From NCBI GenBank assembly GCA_947178085.1, contig CAMWWS010000158.1:1-6470 (forward strand): a stretch of DNA of 6,470 nt, written 5' to 3'. The position numbers and the translations under genes are program-made. Every line of letters starts with the position of its first letter. Position 1 is the stretch's first letter. The stretch comes from an uncultured Lachnospiraceae bacterium. GTDB lineage: Bacteria; Bacillota_A; Clostridia; Lachnospirales; Lachnospiraceae. Shown piece by piece: positions 1 to 6,470 of the stretch. The notes beneath the pieces were generated by a model, which was not told the DNA's origin, made no database searches, and saw only the letters and a list, made by a program, of their open reading frames with translations.

Positions 1-44
1 TTTTGTTTGTCTTTCCTAAGTTCGCAGCCTTCCTAAGAAGAATA
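1..44. other. pfkA 3' flank with a short direct repeat, no terminator visible
   Basis: The 44 bases after the pfkA stop hold two copies of TTCCTAAG (13-20 and 30-37 on the plus strand), 17 bases apart. No GC-rich stem with a T run is seen before the window ends, so transcription may continue into the next gene or end beyond the edge. The repeat may be chance. Confidence 0.3.
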
Positions 45-1019
45 TTACAACGCAAGAATCTTGCTGACCTCATATACATACTCAGGAATACTCTTCTGCA
101 TATTAAGAGCCTCTTCAATATCGAAGTCCAGGAATTCTCCATGCTGATATCCGACAACTCTGTTTGTTTTGCCATCACACAGGATATCCGCCGCATATGC
201 CCCCATTATAGAAGCATAATACCTGTCCTTACAGGTCGGCGCACCGCCTCTTTGCAGATAACCCAGAATCGTTGCTCTTGTTTCCATACCGGTAGCCGCT
301 TCAATTCGTCTTGCCATGGAAGTGGAATGTCCTATTCCCTCCGCATTGATAATGATATGATGCGTCTTACCGCGTTTTCTGCTGGCGATAATATTATTTA
401 TAATTTCCTGCTCGTTATAATCATATTTCTCAGGTAAAAGGATATCCTCCGCACCATTGGCAATACCGCACCATAAAGCGATATAACCTGCATTTCTGCC
501 CATAACTTCAATTATACTGCATCTCTCATGCGAAGAAGAGGTATCACGAACCTTATCAATCGCATCCATCGCCGTATTAACTGCCGTATCGAAACCTATA
601 GTATATTCTGTACATGCGATATCAAGGTCTATGGTTCCCGGAATACCAATCGTGTTAATACCCTGCCTGGACAAAGCCTGTGCTCCGCGATATGAGCCAT
701 CTCCTCCGATAACAACAAGACCGTCGATTCCATGCTTACGACATACATCAGCCGCCTTCTGCTGACCTTCTTCAGTACGCATCTCCGAGCATCGCGCAGT
801 TCCGAGAATAGTACCGCCTCGTTGGATGGTATCTGAAACATACCATTTTTCCATATCTATAATTTCTTCATTCATAAGGCCCTGATAGCCCTTTTTAATA
901 CCTTTGACTTTAACGCCGTTAGCAAGCGCTTTTCTGACAACGGCACGAATTGCAGCGTTCATGCCCGGCGCGTCGCCTCCGCTTGTTAAAACGCCTATTG
1001 TTTTAATTTCTTTTGCCAT
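45..1019 (-). CDS. pfkA: ATP-dependent 6-phosphofructokinase
   Basis: PfkA phosphorylates fructose 6-phosphate to fructose 1,6-bisphosphate with ATP, the committed step of glycolysis in the cytosol. The 324 residues match the usual bacterial length of about 320. Visible motifs are the ATP loop LTSGGDAPGMNAAIR (11-25), RGGTILGTAR (67-76), GGDGS (105-109), PGTIDLDI (127-134) with catalytic D131, RDTSSSHER (158-166), MGR (173-175) and LQRGG (255-259). Glycines at 108 and 128 mark the ATP enzyme; PPi-dependent relatives usually have Asp and Lys there. Effector-site positions are basic as in E. coli PfkA (R25, R29, R158), with K58 and R216 replacing Arg54 and Lys211 by my alignment. Y254 sits where E. 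coli has His249, a fructose 6-phosphate contact. ATG 1019 has an AAAGGA site. The gene follows dnaE by 83 bases and has its own candidate promoter. Family assignment is certain; allosteric behaviour cannot be read from sequence. Confidence 0.97.
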   Translation of the reverse strand: MAKEIKTIGVLTSGGDAPGMNAAIRAVVRKALANGVKVKGIKKGYQGLMNEEIIDMEKWYVSDTIQRGGTILGTARCSEMRTEEGQQKAADVCRKHGIDGLVVIGGDGSYRGAQALSRQGINTIGIPGTIDLDIACTEYTIGFDTAVNTAMDAIDKVRDTSSSHERCSIIEVMGRNAGYIALWCGIANGAEDILLPEKYDYNEQEIINNIIASRKRGKTHHIIINAEGIGHSTSMARRIEAATGMETRATILGYLQRGGAPTCKDRYYASIMGAYAADILCDGKTNRVVGYQHGEFLDFDIEEALNMQKSIPEYVYEVSKILAL

Positions 1020-1020
1020 A

Positions 1021-1034
1021 TCCTCGCATCCTTT
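1021..1034 (-). promoter_or_regulatory. pfkA ribosome binding site
   Basis: AAAGGA (1034-1029) lies nine bases before the pfkA ATG and is the likely Shine-Dalgarno sequence. A second purine block, GAGGA (1025-1021), is only one base from the ATG, too close to serve that start. Confidence 0.6.
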
Positions 1035-1067
1035 CCCACCAATACCATAAATTACCTGATTGATATA

Positions 1068-1096
1068 ATTTTACCCTATACAAAGAGGCTTTTCAA
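1068..1096 (-). promoter_or_regulatory. Candidate sigma-A promoter for pfkA
   Basis: In the dnaE-pfkA gap, TTGAAA (1096-1091) and TAAAAT (1073-1068) are spaced by exactly 17 bases, each close to the consensus. This would start a transcript near 1061, about 40 bases before the pfkA ATG. No hairpin terminator separates dnaE from pfkA, so pfkA may also receive read-through from dnaE. Confidence 0.6.
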
Positions 1097-1102
1097 TATT
1101 TT

Positions 1103-4100
1103 TTAAACAACCTTGACATTTTCTTTTCCATATAGAGTTTCCAGTCTCTCAATCAAAGCTGCATCAACATTGACATTCTGATTGGGCGGCAGCTTTTTCA
1201 TCGCCCTCGGATTTTCTATATAGATTACAACGCTGTCCCTACCCTCGGAATCGTGAATCGAAGCCATAAGTTCTGCTTCCTTTTCTTCAAACATCTCCTT
1301 CGTTGAAAATTTAATCCACAATTTCTTAGGGATTGCATCAAAATCAGTAATTTTCTCACAGATAAGCTTAGCGTCCTTATCATCTTCGGCTGAAACTCTT
1401 CCCTTGACAAAAACTTTTTTATCCTCTATCAGTTTATCCGCATTCTTTTCATAATCTTTCGGGAAAACAATAACCTCTACCGAACCAACCAAATCCTCTA
1501 TCTGCAGGAAGGCCATTACTTTTTCATTTTTCGTATACTTCAACCTTTTATCCGCAACTATACCGCCGATGGTAACCGACTGTCCATCTTTTACAACAGT
1601 AGTGTTCGTCTCTTCTTCAAGCACAAAATCGGATGTCATATTAGTAACGTTTCCACGCCATATTTCCTGATATTCTTCCAAGGGATGTCCACTGACATAT
1701 ATACCTAAGACTTCTTTTTCAAAGCCCAGTTTCATATCTTTAGAATACTCTCCCACATCAGGGAGCTTTATTTCGTAGCTTTCCTTTTCTTCTTCCGCCG
1801 CAATATCAAATAACGAAAGCTGCCCTGCCATATTATTTTTCTTATCCTGCGAAATGTTATCCATAATCTGCACGTACACACTCATGAACTGCTTTCTTGT
1901 TCCGCCCAGACTGTCCATCGCACCCGCCTTTATAAAGTTCTCGATAGCCCGTTTATTAACTCCCCTATCCGCCATGCGGGTGATAAAATCTTTCAGGTTA
2001 GTGTATGGTCCCCTTTGCTTTCTCTCCTCGACTACGGCTTCAATTACAGGCCGTCCCACACTCTTTATTGCTGTCAGAGCATAACGGATAGAATTACCCG
2101 ATACGGAAAACCGAATCTCTCCCTCATTGATATCAGGAGGCAGTATCTGAATACCCATACTTTTACATGTCATGATATACTCTGATACTTTACCTGAATT
2201 ATCAATAACGGAAGTAAGCAGCGCCGCCATAAATTCTACCGGATAATAGTATTTAAGGTAAGCTGTCTGATAGGCAACAACAGCATAACATGCCGCATGG
2301 GATTTATTAAAAGCATACTTGGCGAAATCCATCATGGTGTCATAGATATGATTCGCAACCTGCGCGCTTATTCCATTCGCCACACAGCCCGGTACGCCCT
2401 CTTCAGGATTTCCGTAAGTAAAGTTCTTACGCTCCTGCTCCATGACATACTGCTTTTTCTTACTCATGGCGCGACGAACCAAATCGCTTCTGCCCATCGT
2501 ATATCCGCCAAGCTCGCGAACAATCTGCATTACCTGTTCCTGATATACGATACAGCCATATGTCGGCGCCAGAATCGATTCAAGCTGCGGACAGTCATAG
2601 GTGATGGAGTCAGCATCATTTTTACCCTTAATATATTTCGGAATGAAATCCATCGGTCCCGGACGATACAGCGATATACCTGCAATGATATCCTCAAGAC
2701 TCTGCGGTTTAAGTTCCTTCATGAAGCTTTTCATTCCGCCGCTTTCAAGCTGGAATATACCTTCGGTACGCCCGGAAGCAATAGATGCAAGCACCGCAGG
2801 GTCATTATAATCAATATTATCTATGTCAATATCCGTACCCGTCTTTTTCTGAACCATCTCTACGGCGTCCTGAATTACAGTCAGGGTACGCAGCCCCAGA
2901 AAGTCCATCTTAAGAAGTCCAAGTTCTTCAATCGTCGTCATGGTAAACTGCGTGGTAATGGCATTATCGCCACCTCTTGACAGCGGTACAAATTCCTCCG
3001 CCGCCTTCGGACAGATAACAACCCCCGCTGCATGCGTGGAGGTATGTCTGGGCAGTCCTTCCAAACGTTTCGACATATCAATCAGAACCTGTACATTTTC
3101 ATCTTCCGTATATAGCTTTTTTAACTCCGGATTCATATCCAGAGCTTTGTCTATCGTAATATTAAGCTCCTGTGGAATCATTTTGGCAATGGAATCGACA
3201 TATGCATAGGGCAAATCCATAACACGTCCTACGTCACGGATAACAGCTTTTGCACCCATAGTACCGAACGTTACAATCTGAACCACTTTATCCTGACCGT
3301 ATTTTTCCCCCACATAATCGATTACTTCCTGCCTTCGCTCATAGCAGAAGTCCACGTCAATATCAGGCATGGAAACACGTTCCGGATTCAGGAAACGTTC
3401 AAACAATAAACTATACTTAATTGGGTCGATATTCGTAATCCTTAAACAATAAGAAACGATACTTCCTGCCGCCGAACCACGCCCCGGTCCGACCGCGATT
3501 CCATTCTCCCTGCAATAATTAATATAATCCCATACAATCAGGAAGTAATCCACGAAACCCATGGTTTTGATGATATTAAGCTCATAATCCATCTTTTCCC
3601 GTATGGTTCCGTCGTCTTCCGGATAACGTGCAGCCAGTCCTTTCGTACACAGCTCGTTTAAATAACTCCACGAATCGTACCCTGCCGGCACATCATAATG
3701 AGGCACCTTATAGACTCCGAACTCAATCTCAACATGGCATCTGTCCGCAATTCTCTGGGTATTTTCCACAGCTTCCCATGCATATGGAAAAAGCCCCTTC
3801 ATTTCCTCTTCGCTTTTTACATAATACTGACCACCCACATAACGCAGTCTGTCTTCATCCGCCAGCTTCTTACCCGTCTGTAAACATAGAAGAATATCAT
3901 GTGATTTCTCGTCTTCCGCATAAGTATAATGGACATCATTAGTGGTGACTAACGGGATATCCAGCTCTTTGCTTATATTAAGAAGCGCAGTATTGACCGC
4001 TTTCTGCTCCGGAATGCCATGATCCTGTAACTCCAAAAAATAATTACCCTTACCGAAACAGTCTTCGTATTTCTTCGCGGCTTTCTTCGCCTCGTCAATC

Positions 4101-4552
4101 AAACCCTTCTGAATATAACGCGCTACTTCTCCAGCCAGACATGCGGAAAGCGCAATAAGACCCTCATGAAACTCTTTAAGTATTTCCATATCCACACGCG
4201 GTCTGTAGTAATACCCTTCGGTAAATCCGCGGCTGACTATTTTCATCAGATTAGCATATCCTACGTTGTTCTCCGCCAAAAGCACCAGATGATAATATCT
4301 GTCCTCTCCACCTGATACTTCCCTGTCAAAACGAGAATTCGGCGCAACATAGACCTCGCAGCCAATGATTGGATTAATACCGGCGGCTTTTGCTTCTTTA
4401 TAGAAATCAATTACGCCGTACATAACGCCGTGGTCGGTAATCGCAGCGCTGTCCATTCCAAGTTCTTTGACCCTCTTTATATATTCCTTTATTTTATTGG
4501 AACCATCCAAAAGGCTGTATTCCGTATGGACATGCAGATGTGCAAAAGCCAT
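1103..4552 (-). CDS. dnaE: DNA polymerase III subunit alpha (DnaE)
   Basis: DnaE is a C-family replicative polymerase acting at the fork with the beta clamp and clamp loader. The 1149-residue protein is full length. In order: an N-terminal PHP domain (about 1-280) with HLHVH at 5-9, TDHG at 39-42, GCEVYV at 64-69, SACLAGE at 136-142 and NDVHY at 205-209; the palm with VGPGRGSAAGS (354-364), PDIDVDF (396-402, catalytic D399 and D401) and KMDFLGLRT (548-556, third aspartate D550); fingers and RPGPM, YQEQVM and YAFNKSHAACYA blocks (630-757); a helix-hairpin-helix region (about 824-880); a clamp-binding motif QLSLF (911-915); an OB fold (about 990-1070); and a C-terminal tail. All nine PHP metal-ligand positions look intact. 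The ATG at 4552 has a GAGG site and places HLHVH at the expected distance. pfkA follows after 83 bases. Clostridia normally also carry PolC, so this may be the partner polymerase rather than the only replicase (inference). Confidence 0.98.
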   Translation of the reverse strand: MAFAHLHVHTEYSLLDGSNKIKEYIKRVKELGMDSAAITDHGVMYGVIDFYKEAKAAGINPIIGCEVYVAPNSRFDREVSGGEDRYYHLVLLAENNVGYANLMKIVSRGFTEGYYYRPRVDMEILKEFHEGLIALSACLAGEVARYIQKGLIDEAKKAAKKYEDCFGKGNYFLELQDHGIPEQKAVNTALLNISKELDIPLVTTNDVHYTYAEDEKSHDILLCLQTGKKLADEDRLRYVGGQYYVKSEEEMKGLFPYAWEAVENTQRIADRCHVEIEFGVYKVPHYDVPAGYDSWSYLNELCTKGLAARYPEDDGTIREKMDYELNIIKTMGFVDYFLIVWDYINYCRENGIAVGPGRGSAAGSIVSYCLRITNIDPIKYSLLFERFLNPERVSMPDIDVDFCYERRQEVIDYVGEKYGQDKVVQIVTFGTMGAKAVIRDVGRVMDLPYAYVDSIAKMIPQELNITIDKALDMNPELKKLYTEDENVQVLIDMSKRLEGLPRHTSTHAAGVVICPKAAEEFVPLSRGGDNAITTQFTMTTIEELGLLKMDFLGLRTLTVIQDAVEMVQKKTGTDIDIDNIDYNDPAVLASIASGRTEGIFQLESGGMKSFMKELKPQSLEDIIAGISLYRPGPMDFIPKYIKGKNDADSITYDCPQLESILAPTYGCIVYQEQVMQIVRELGGYTMGRSDLVRRAMSKKKQYVMEQERKNFTYGNPEEGVPGCVANGISAQVANHIYDTMMDFAKYAFNKSHAACYAVVAYQTAYLKYYYPVEFMAALLTSVIDNSGKVSEYIMTCKSMGIQILPPDINEGEIRFSVSGNSIRYALTAIKSVGRPVIEAVVEERKQRGPYTNLKDFITRMADRGVNKRAIENFIKAGAMDSLGGTRKQFMSVYVQIMDNISQDKKNNMAGQLSLFDIAAEEEKESYEIKLPDVGEYSKDMKLGFEKEVLGIYVSGHPLEEYQEIWRGNVTNMTSDFVLEEETNTTVVKDGQSVTIGGIVADKRLKYTKNEKVMAFLQIEDLVGSVEVIVFPKDYEKNADKLIEDKKVFVKGRVSAEDDKDAKLICEKITDFDAIPKKLWIKFSTKEMFEEKEAELMASIHDSEGRDSVVIYIENPRAMKKLPPNQNVNVDAALIERLETLYGKENVKVV

Positions 4553-4562
4553 GAGGTACCTC
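4553..4562 (-). promoter_or_regulatory. dnaE ribosome binding site within a 10-bp palindrome
   Basis: GAGG (4562-4559) sits six bases before the dnaE ATG and fixes that start. It forms the left half of the perfect palindrome GAGGTACCTC, whose right half abuts the start codon. The palindrome has no loop, so it cannot fold on itself efficiently within one RNA molecule; it may be coincidence. Confidence 0.6.
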
Positions 4563-4583
4563 GTTTCTTCCGTTTACGGCAAG

Positions 4584-4605
4584 TTTGTGACATGTTTGTC
4601 ACAAA
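4584..4605. promoter_or_regulatory. Perfect 9-bp inverted repeat in the dnaE leader (possible operator or RNA hairpin)
   Basis: TTTGTGACA (4584-4592) and its exact complement TGTCACAAA (4597-4605) flank a 4-base spacer. It lies 31 bases upstream of the dnaE start codon and downstream of the candidate promoter, where a repressor could block transcription or the RNA could form a 9-bp stem with an AACA loop. No U tract follows, so it is not a normal terminator. The arms contain TGTGA/TCACA, but 8 bases lie between those cores, rather than the 6 of Crp/Fnr-type sites, and the geometry is two bases longer than a Rex site. The binding protein is unknown. Confidence 0.5.
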
Positions 4606-4646
4606 TTCAAGCCTGTGATATTAACAAACACCGAATATAATTTATT

Positions 4647-4674
4647 AATATATTTTAACACGATTTACCTTCAA
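4647..4674 (-). promoter_or_regulatory. Candidate sigma-A promoter for dnaE
   Basis: On the minus strand, TTGAAG (4674-4669) and TATATT (4652-4647) are separated by 16 bases, in a very AT-rich stretch. The -35 box overlaps the TGA stop of the upstream BlaR1-type frame. A start site near 4640 would give a leader of roughly 90 bases containing the inverted repeat at 4584-4605. AT-rich DNA gives chance matches, so confidence is moderate. Confidence 0.45.
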
Positions 4675-5972
4675 TATAAAGTAGGTATTTCATCGAAGCA
4701 TTTGTAAAACTCGCTGTTATTCCAATCTGATGTCGGACGATAATCATAGGCGACTCCATCTATATGGAAATTCGGGCAGCTGTCGGTAGCCATAGACAGT
4801 CTCACTACATCCCCGTTTGCCAGTGTCAATTCCATACAGGCACATTGTGTTCCGCACTCTGTACCGAAATATATATATTCTGCATTGCTAAACCAATCCT
4901 CAAACTTTTGCAGTGTTTCTGCATCTGTTATGGTCTGACTATAAAATTTCCCGCCTGTTAAACTAGACTTAACGTCTAACTTAGCGGATACAATATCTTT
5001 TATTTTCGAAACATCATAATTTTGATAACCTGCTTTCTCCATTAACATGAGCTGTATATAGTCGCACAACTTAGGCGCTTCTATAAAGCACTCCATAATA
5101 CCATCTTCATCATCATATGTATAATATAAGTACCCGCCTTCAAACGCTCTTATTGCTATATCGTTATAGATTATCTGCCAGCCTCTTTCTTTATGACCTT
5201 CCCACCGTCTGTCAAACGGTTTCCCTTCCAAATCCAGAGTCTCTACCTGTTCTGACAGCCATTCCTGGTCTTTACCAGTAGGAATATAATAATAATATGT
5301 CCTATTGCTTATCATGGAAGGTTGAACTTTTATACATACCTTATCAGCTTCCGGTTGTTCATAAAGTATAATGTCCTGCATGGAACCGTTTTCTACCGGC
5401 ATTCCATACTCCTGTAAAGAAATATATTTTTCCAGAATGGCATTCACTTCCGCTTTATCCTCTTCACTAAGACTGATACTCCTTACGTAAACAGAATCAT
5501 TAAATGTTCCGCAGCCGGAATGATATCTTACCGTATTCCCATCAAATACAAGTTCACAATTATCAATACAGTCACCAGTACCTTCATTCCACTCTCCGGA
5601 TTCAAGTATGTCTCGAAGAATTGTAGCATCTTCGCTTGATATTGTAACCAAACCGCTGTCGGTAGAAACACTAGATACCTGCATATCATTTAAAGTTTCC
5701 TGCTGCTTAACATCTTCATCATCCGGCGGCAGCTCAGACGATAAACTACTCTCCTCATCAGGTGTCTGTTCTGATAATAAATCACTCCCCTCATCTGGTA
5801 TTGTATCTCCTATCTGATACTCTTCGGTAGGATTCGTCAAAAAACAGATTGCCATTATCACTAATACTGCTGCAGCCGCTATAATAATCCATAACGCAGG
5901 CTTTTTATAATTTAATACGGATTTCACCCTATCCTTTACCCCCACTTCTCCAAAAGCCAGCGGACACACCAT
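4671..5972 (-). CDS. N-terminally truncated BlaR1/MecR1-type (M56 family) sensor: membrane anchor plus extracellular domain, protease domain missing
   Basis: Full-length BlaR1-like proteins have a multi-pass N-terminal membrane domain with an M56 zinc protease (HEXXH), then a last transmembrane helix and an extracellular sensor domain. This frame has only the second half. Residue numbers count from a GTG at 6032. The homology begins at about residue 16-24 with the family linker CPLAFGEVGVKDRVKSVLNY, then a transmembrane helix (about 46-65, ALWIIIAAAAVLVIMAICFL), an acidic Ser/Asp/Glu-rich linker (about 69-110) with a 12-residue repeat, and a roughly 340-residue extracellular part with 11 cysteines ending in SMATDSCPNFHIDG and YDYRP motifs. 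No HEXXH is present and no BlaI/MecI gene adjoins it. The GTG lies inside the metK terminator and lacks a good ribosome site, so ATG 5972, preceded by AGAAGAGA, is preferred (433 aa). Stop is TGA at 4671-4673. It may be a pseudogene remnant or an expressed anchored ectodomain; the sequence cannot decide. BlaR1-type origin is from recalled family sequence. Confidence 0.72.
   Translation of the reverse strand: MVCPLAFGEVGVKDRVKSVLNYKKPALWIIIAAAAVLVIMAICFLTNPTEEYQIGDTIPDEGSDLLSEQTPDEESSLSSELPPDDEDVKQQETLNDMQVSSVSTDSGLVTISSEDATILRDILESGEWNEGTGDCIDNCELVFDGNTVRYHSGCGTFNDSVYVRSISLSEEDKAEVNAILEKYISLQEYGMPVENGSMQDIILYEQPEADKVCIKVQPSMISNRTYYYYIPTGKDQEWLSEQVETLDLEGKPFDRRWEGHKERGWQIIYNDIAIRAFEGGYLYYTYDDEDGIMECFIEAPKLCDYIQLMLMEKAGYQNYDVSKIKDIVSAKLDVKSSLTGGKFYSQTITDAETLQKFEDWFSNAEYIYFGTECGTQCACMELTLANGDVVRLSMATDSCPNFHIDGVAYDYRPTSDWNNSEFYKCFDEIPTLY
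5712..5798 (-). repeat. 36-bp in-frame tandem repeat encoding an acidic linker
   Basis: Two adjacent 36-bp units (5798-5763 and 5762-5727) and the start of a third (5726-5712) each begin with CCN-GAT-GA(G/T) and encode a PDE-x-S-x-L-x-S-E pattern (residues 79-90 and 91-102, then PDDED). The units are similar but diverged at DNA level, so this is an old duplication. They form part of the acidic stalk between the membrane helix and the extracellular domain of the BlaR1-type protein. Confidence 0.6.
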
Positions 5973-5999
5973 GATCAGTCTCTTCTGCCTTTCGATTGC

Positions 6000-6030
6000 A
6001 AAATGCCCCGCAGCAAGCTGCAGGGCATTC
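6000..6030 (-). terminator. Rho-independent terminator of metK
   Basis: On the minus strand, starting 20 bases after the metK stop, there is a 12-bp stem (6029-6018 pairing with 6013-6002) with one G-U wobble and a CUUG tetraloop. The stem is GC-rich in its middle (GCCC/GGGGC). It is followed by only a short T run (four T's including the last two stem bases) before the sequence becomes mixed. The hairpin is convincing. The short U tract suggests either modest efficiency or loss of part of the tract when the downstream DNA was rearranged (inference). Confidence 0.8.
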
Positions 6031-6048
6031 ACCTTAATATGTAAGATA

Positions 6049-6470
6049 TTATAAATATTTCTTCAATACATCAACCTTGTCAAGTTTCTCCCAAGGCAGA
6101 TCCAAATCATTACGTCCGAAATGTCCGTAAGCTGCTGTCTGTTTGTAAATCGGGCGACGAAGGTCTAACATCTTAATAATTCCTGCCGGACGCAGATCGA
6201 AATTATCACGAATGATTTCGTCCAGTTTTTCGTCGGATACTTTTCCCGTACCAAAAGTATCAACCATAACCGATGTAGGCTGCGCAACACCGATTGCATA
6301 GGACAACTGAATCTCGCACTTCTCTGCAAGACCAGCCGCTACGATATTCTTAGCTACATAACGTGCGGCATAAGCTGCAGAACGGTCAACCTTCGTGCAG
6401 TCTTTACCGGAGAAAGCGCCGCCGCCGTGACGTGCATATCCGCCGTATGTATCTACGATAATCTTACGTC
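6049..6470 (-). CDS. metK: S-adenosylmethionine synthetase (methionine adenosyltransferase), C-terminal part, 5' end outside window
   Basis: MetK makes S-adenosylmethionine from methionine and ATP, releasing phosphate and pyrophosphate; it is a cytosolic enzyme and supplies the main methyl donor. The visible 139 codons run in frame from the window edge (first whole codon at 6468) to a TAA stop at 6049-6051, about the last third of a protein that is usually near 390-400 residues. The diagnostic glycine-rich P-loop-like signature GGGAFSGKD is present about 16 residues into the visible part, followed by [21 protein letters not shown], the FDLRPAGII block and the C-terminal TAAYGHFGR block, all characteristic of the family. 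The apparent TTG start at 6306 is internal (it falls in QLSYAIG) and should not be used. A hairpin terminator follows 20 bases downstream. No frameshift or missing key residue is seen in the visible part. Identification is secure; the start cannot be seen. Confidence 0.97.
   Translation of the reverse strand, partial: RKIIVDTYGGYARHGGGAFSGKDCTKVDRSAAYAARYVAKNIVAAGLAEKCEIQLSYAIGVAQPTSVMVDTFGTGKVSDEKLDEIIRDNFDLRPAGIIKMLDLRRPIYKQTAAYGHFGRNDLDLPWEKLDKVDVLKKYL

Noticed and set aside
3..437. 144-codon open frame on the plus strand opposite pfkA
   Set aside because: Antisense to conserved pfkA sequence, with no recognisable domain. It starts at the window edge and is best explained as a shadow frame.
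2297..2980. 227-codon open frame on the plus strand opposite dnaE
   Set aside because: It lies wholly antisense to well-conserved dnaE catalytic and finger regions, has no family resemblance and no clear ribosome site, and its composition looks like a mirror of dnaE codons.
4584..4605. BlaI/MecI operator that once controlled the BlaR1-type gene
   Set aside because: BlaI/MecI sites carry TACA/TGTA cores, which are absent from these arms, and the dyad is downstream of the remnant, next to dnaE.
4584..4605. Intrinsic terminator of the BlaR1-type gene
   Set aside because: The stem is AT-rich and no T run follows it on the minus strand. It is also close to the dnaE start and downstream of the candidate dnaE promoter.
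4671..6032. Insertion sequence or other mobile element between metK and dnaE
   Set aside because: I see no transposase or integrase motif, no terminal inverted repeats and no target-site duplication around the segment.
6048..6083. Promoter for the BlaR1-type gene at the metK end: TTGACA (6083-6078) with TATAAT (6053-6048)
   Set aside because: Both boxes match consensus but are 24 bases apart, too far for a sigma-A promoter. The alternative TTGATG gives a 15-base spacer, and the hairpin terminator would lie just downstream.
6049..6306. Separate 85-residue gene starting at TTG 6306
   Set aside because: The frame continues upstream without a stop to the window edge and reads as MetK, including GGGAFSGKD. 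The TTG is an internal leucine codon.

Overview
The window reads as a chromosomal housekeeping segment from a low-GC Gram-positive anaerobe, most likely class Clostridia and plausibly Lachnospiraceae. This rests on the style of the DnaE and PfkA proteins, AT-rich intergenic DNA with sigma-A-like promoters, purine-rich Shine-Dalgarno sites, and a BlaR1-type C-terminal region of a kind I associate with gut Clostridia. The taxonomic call is inference from recalled protein families; no search was run.

All four genes lie on the minus strand, so transcription runs from the right edge to the left. First is the C-terminal third of metK (S-adenosylmethionine synthetase; 5' part beyond the window), ending in a GC-rich hairpin terminator. 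Next is a 433-453 codon reading frame that is the C-terminal half of a BlaR1/MecR1-type sensor: one transmembrane helix, an acidic 12-residue-repeat linker and a cysteine-rich extracellular domain, but no M56 protease domain and no BlaI-type repressor gene. Then come a 118-bp intergenic region with a candidate promoter and a perfect inverted repeat, full-length dnaE (1149 aa), an 83-bp gap with a good candidate promoter, and full-length pfkA (324 aa). The last 44 bases hold no gene and no clear terminator.

The three housekeeping genes serve methyl-donor synthesis, DNA replication and glycolysis. They are not one pathway; dnaE followed by pfkA is, from memory, a common clostridial arrangement. 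The truncated BlaR1 remnant between metK and dnaE looks like the scar of a rearrangement. It is the least ordinary item here, because its frame is still open over more than 430 codons. I see no tRNA, rRNA, CRISPR array, insertion sequence, attachment site or riboswitch. I do not see convincing evidence for a previously undescribed system.
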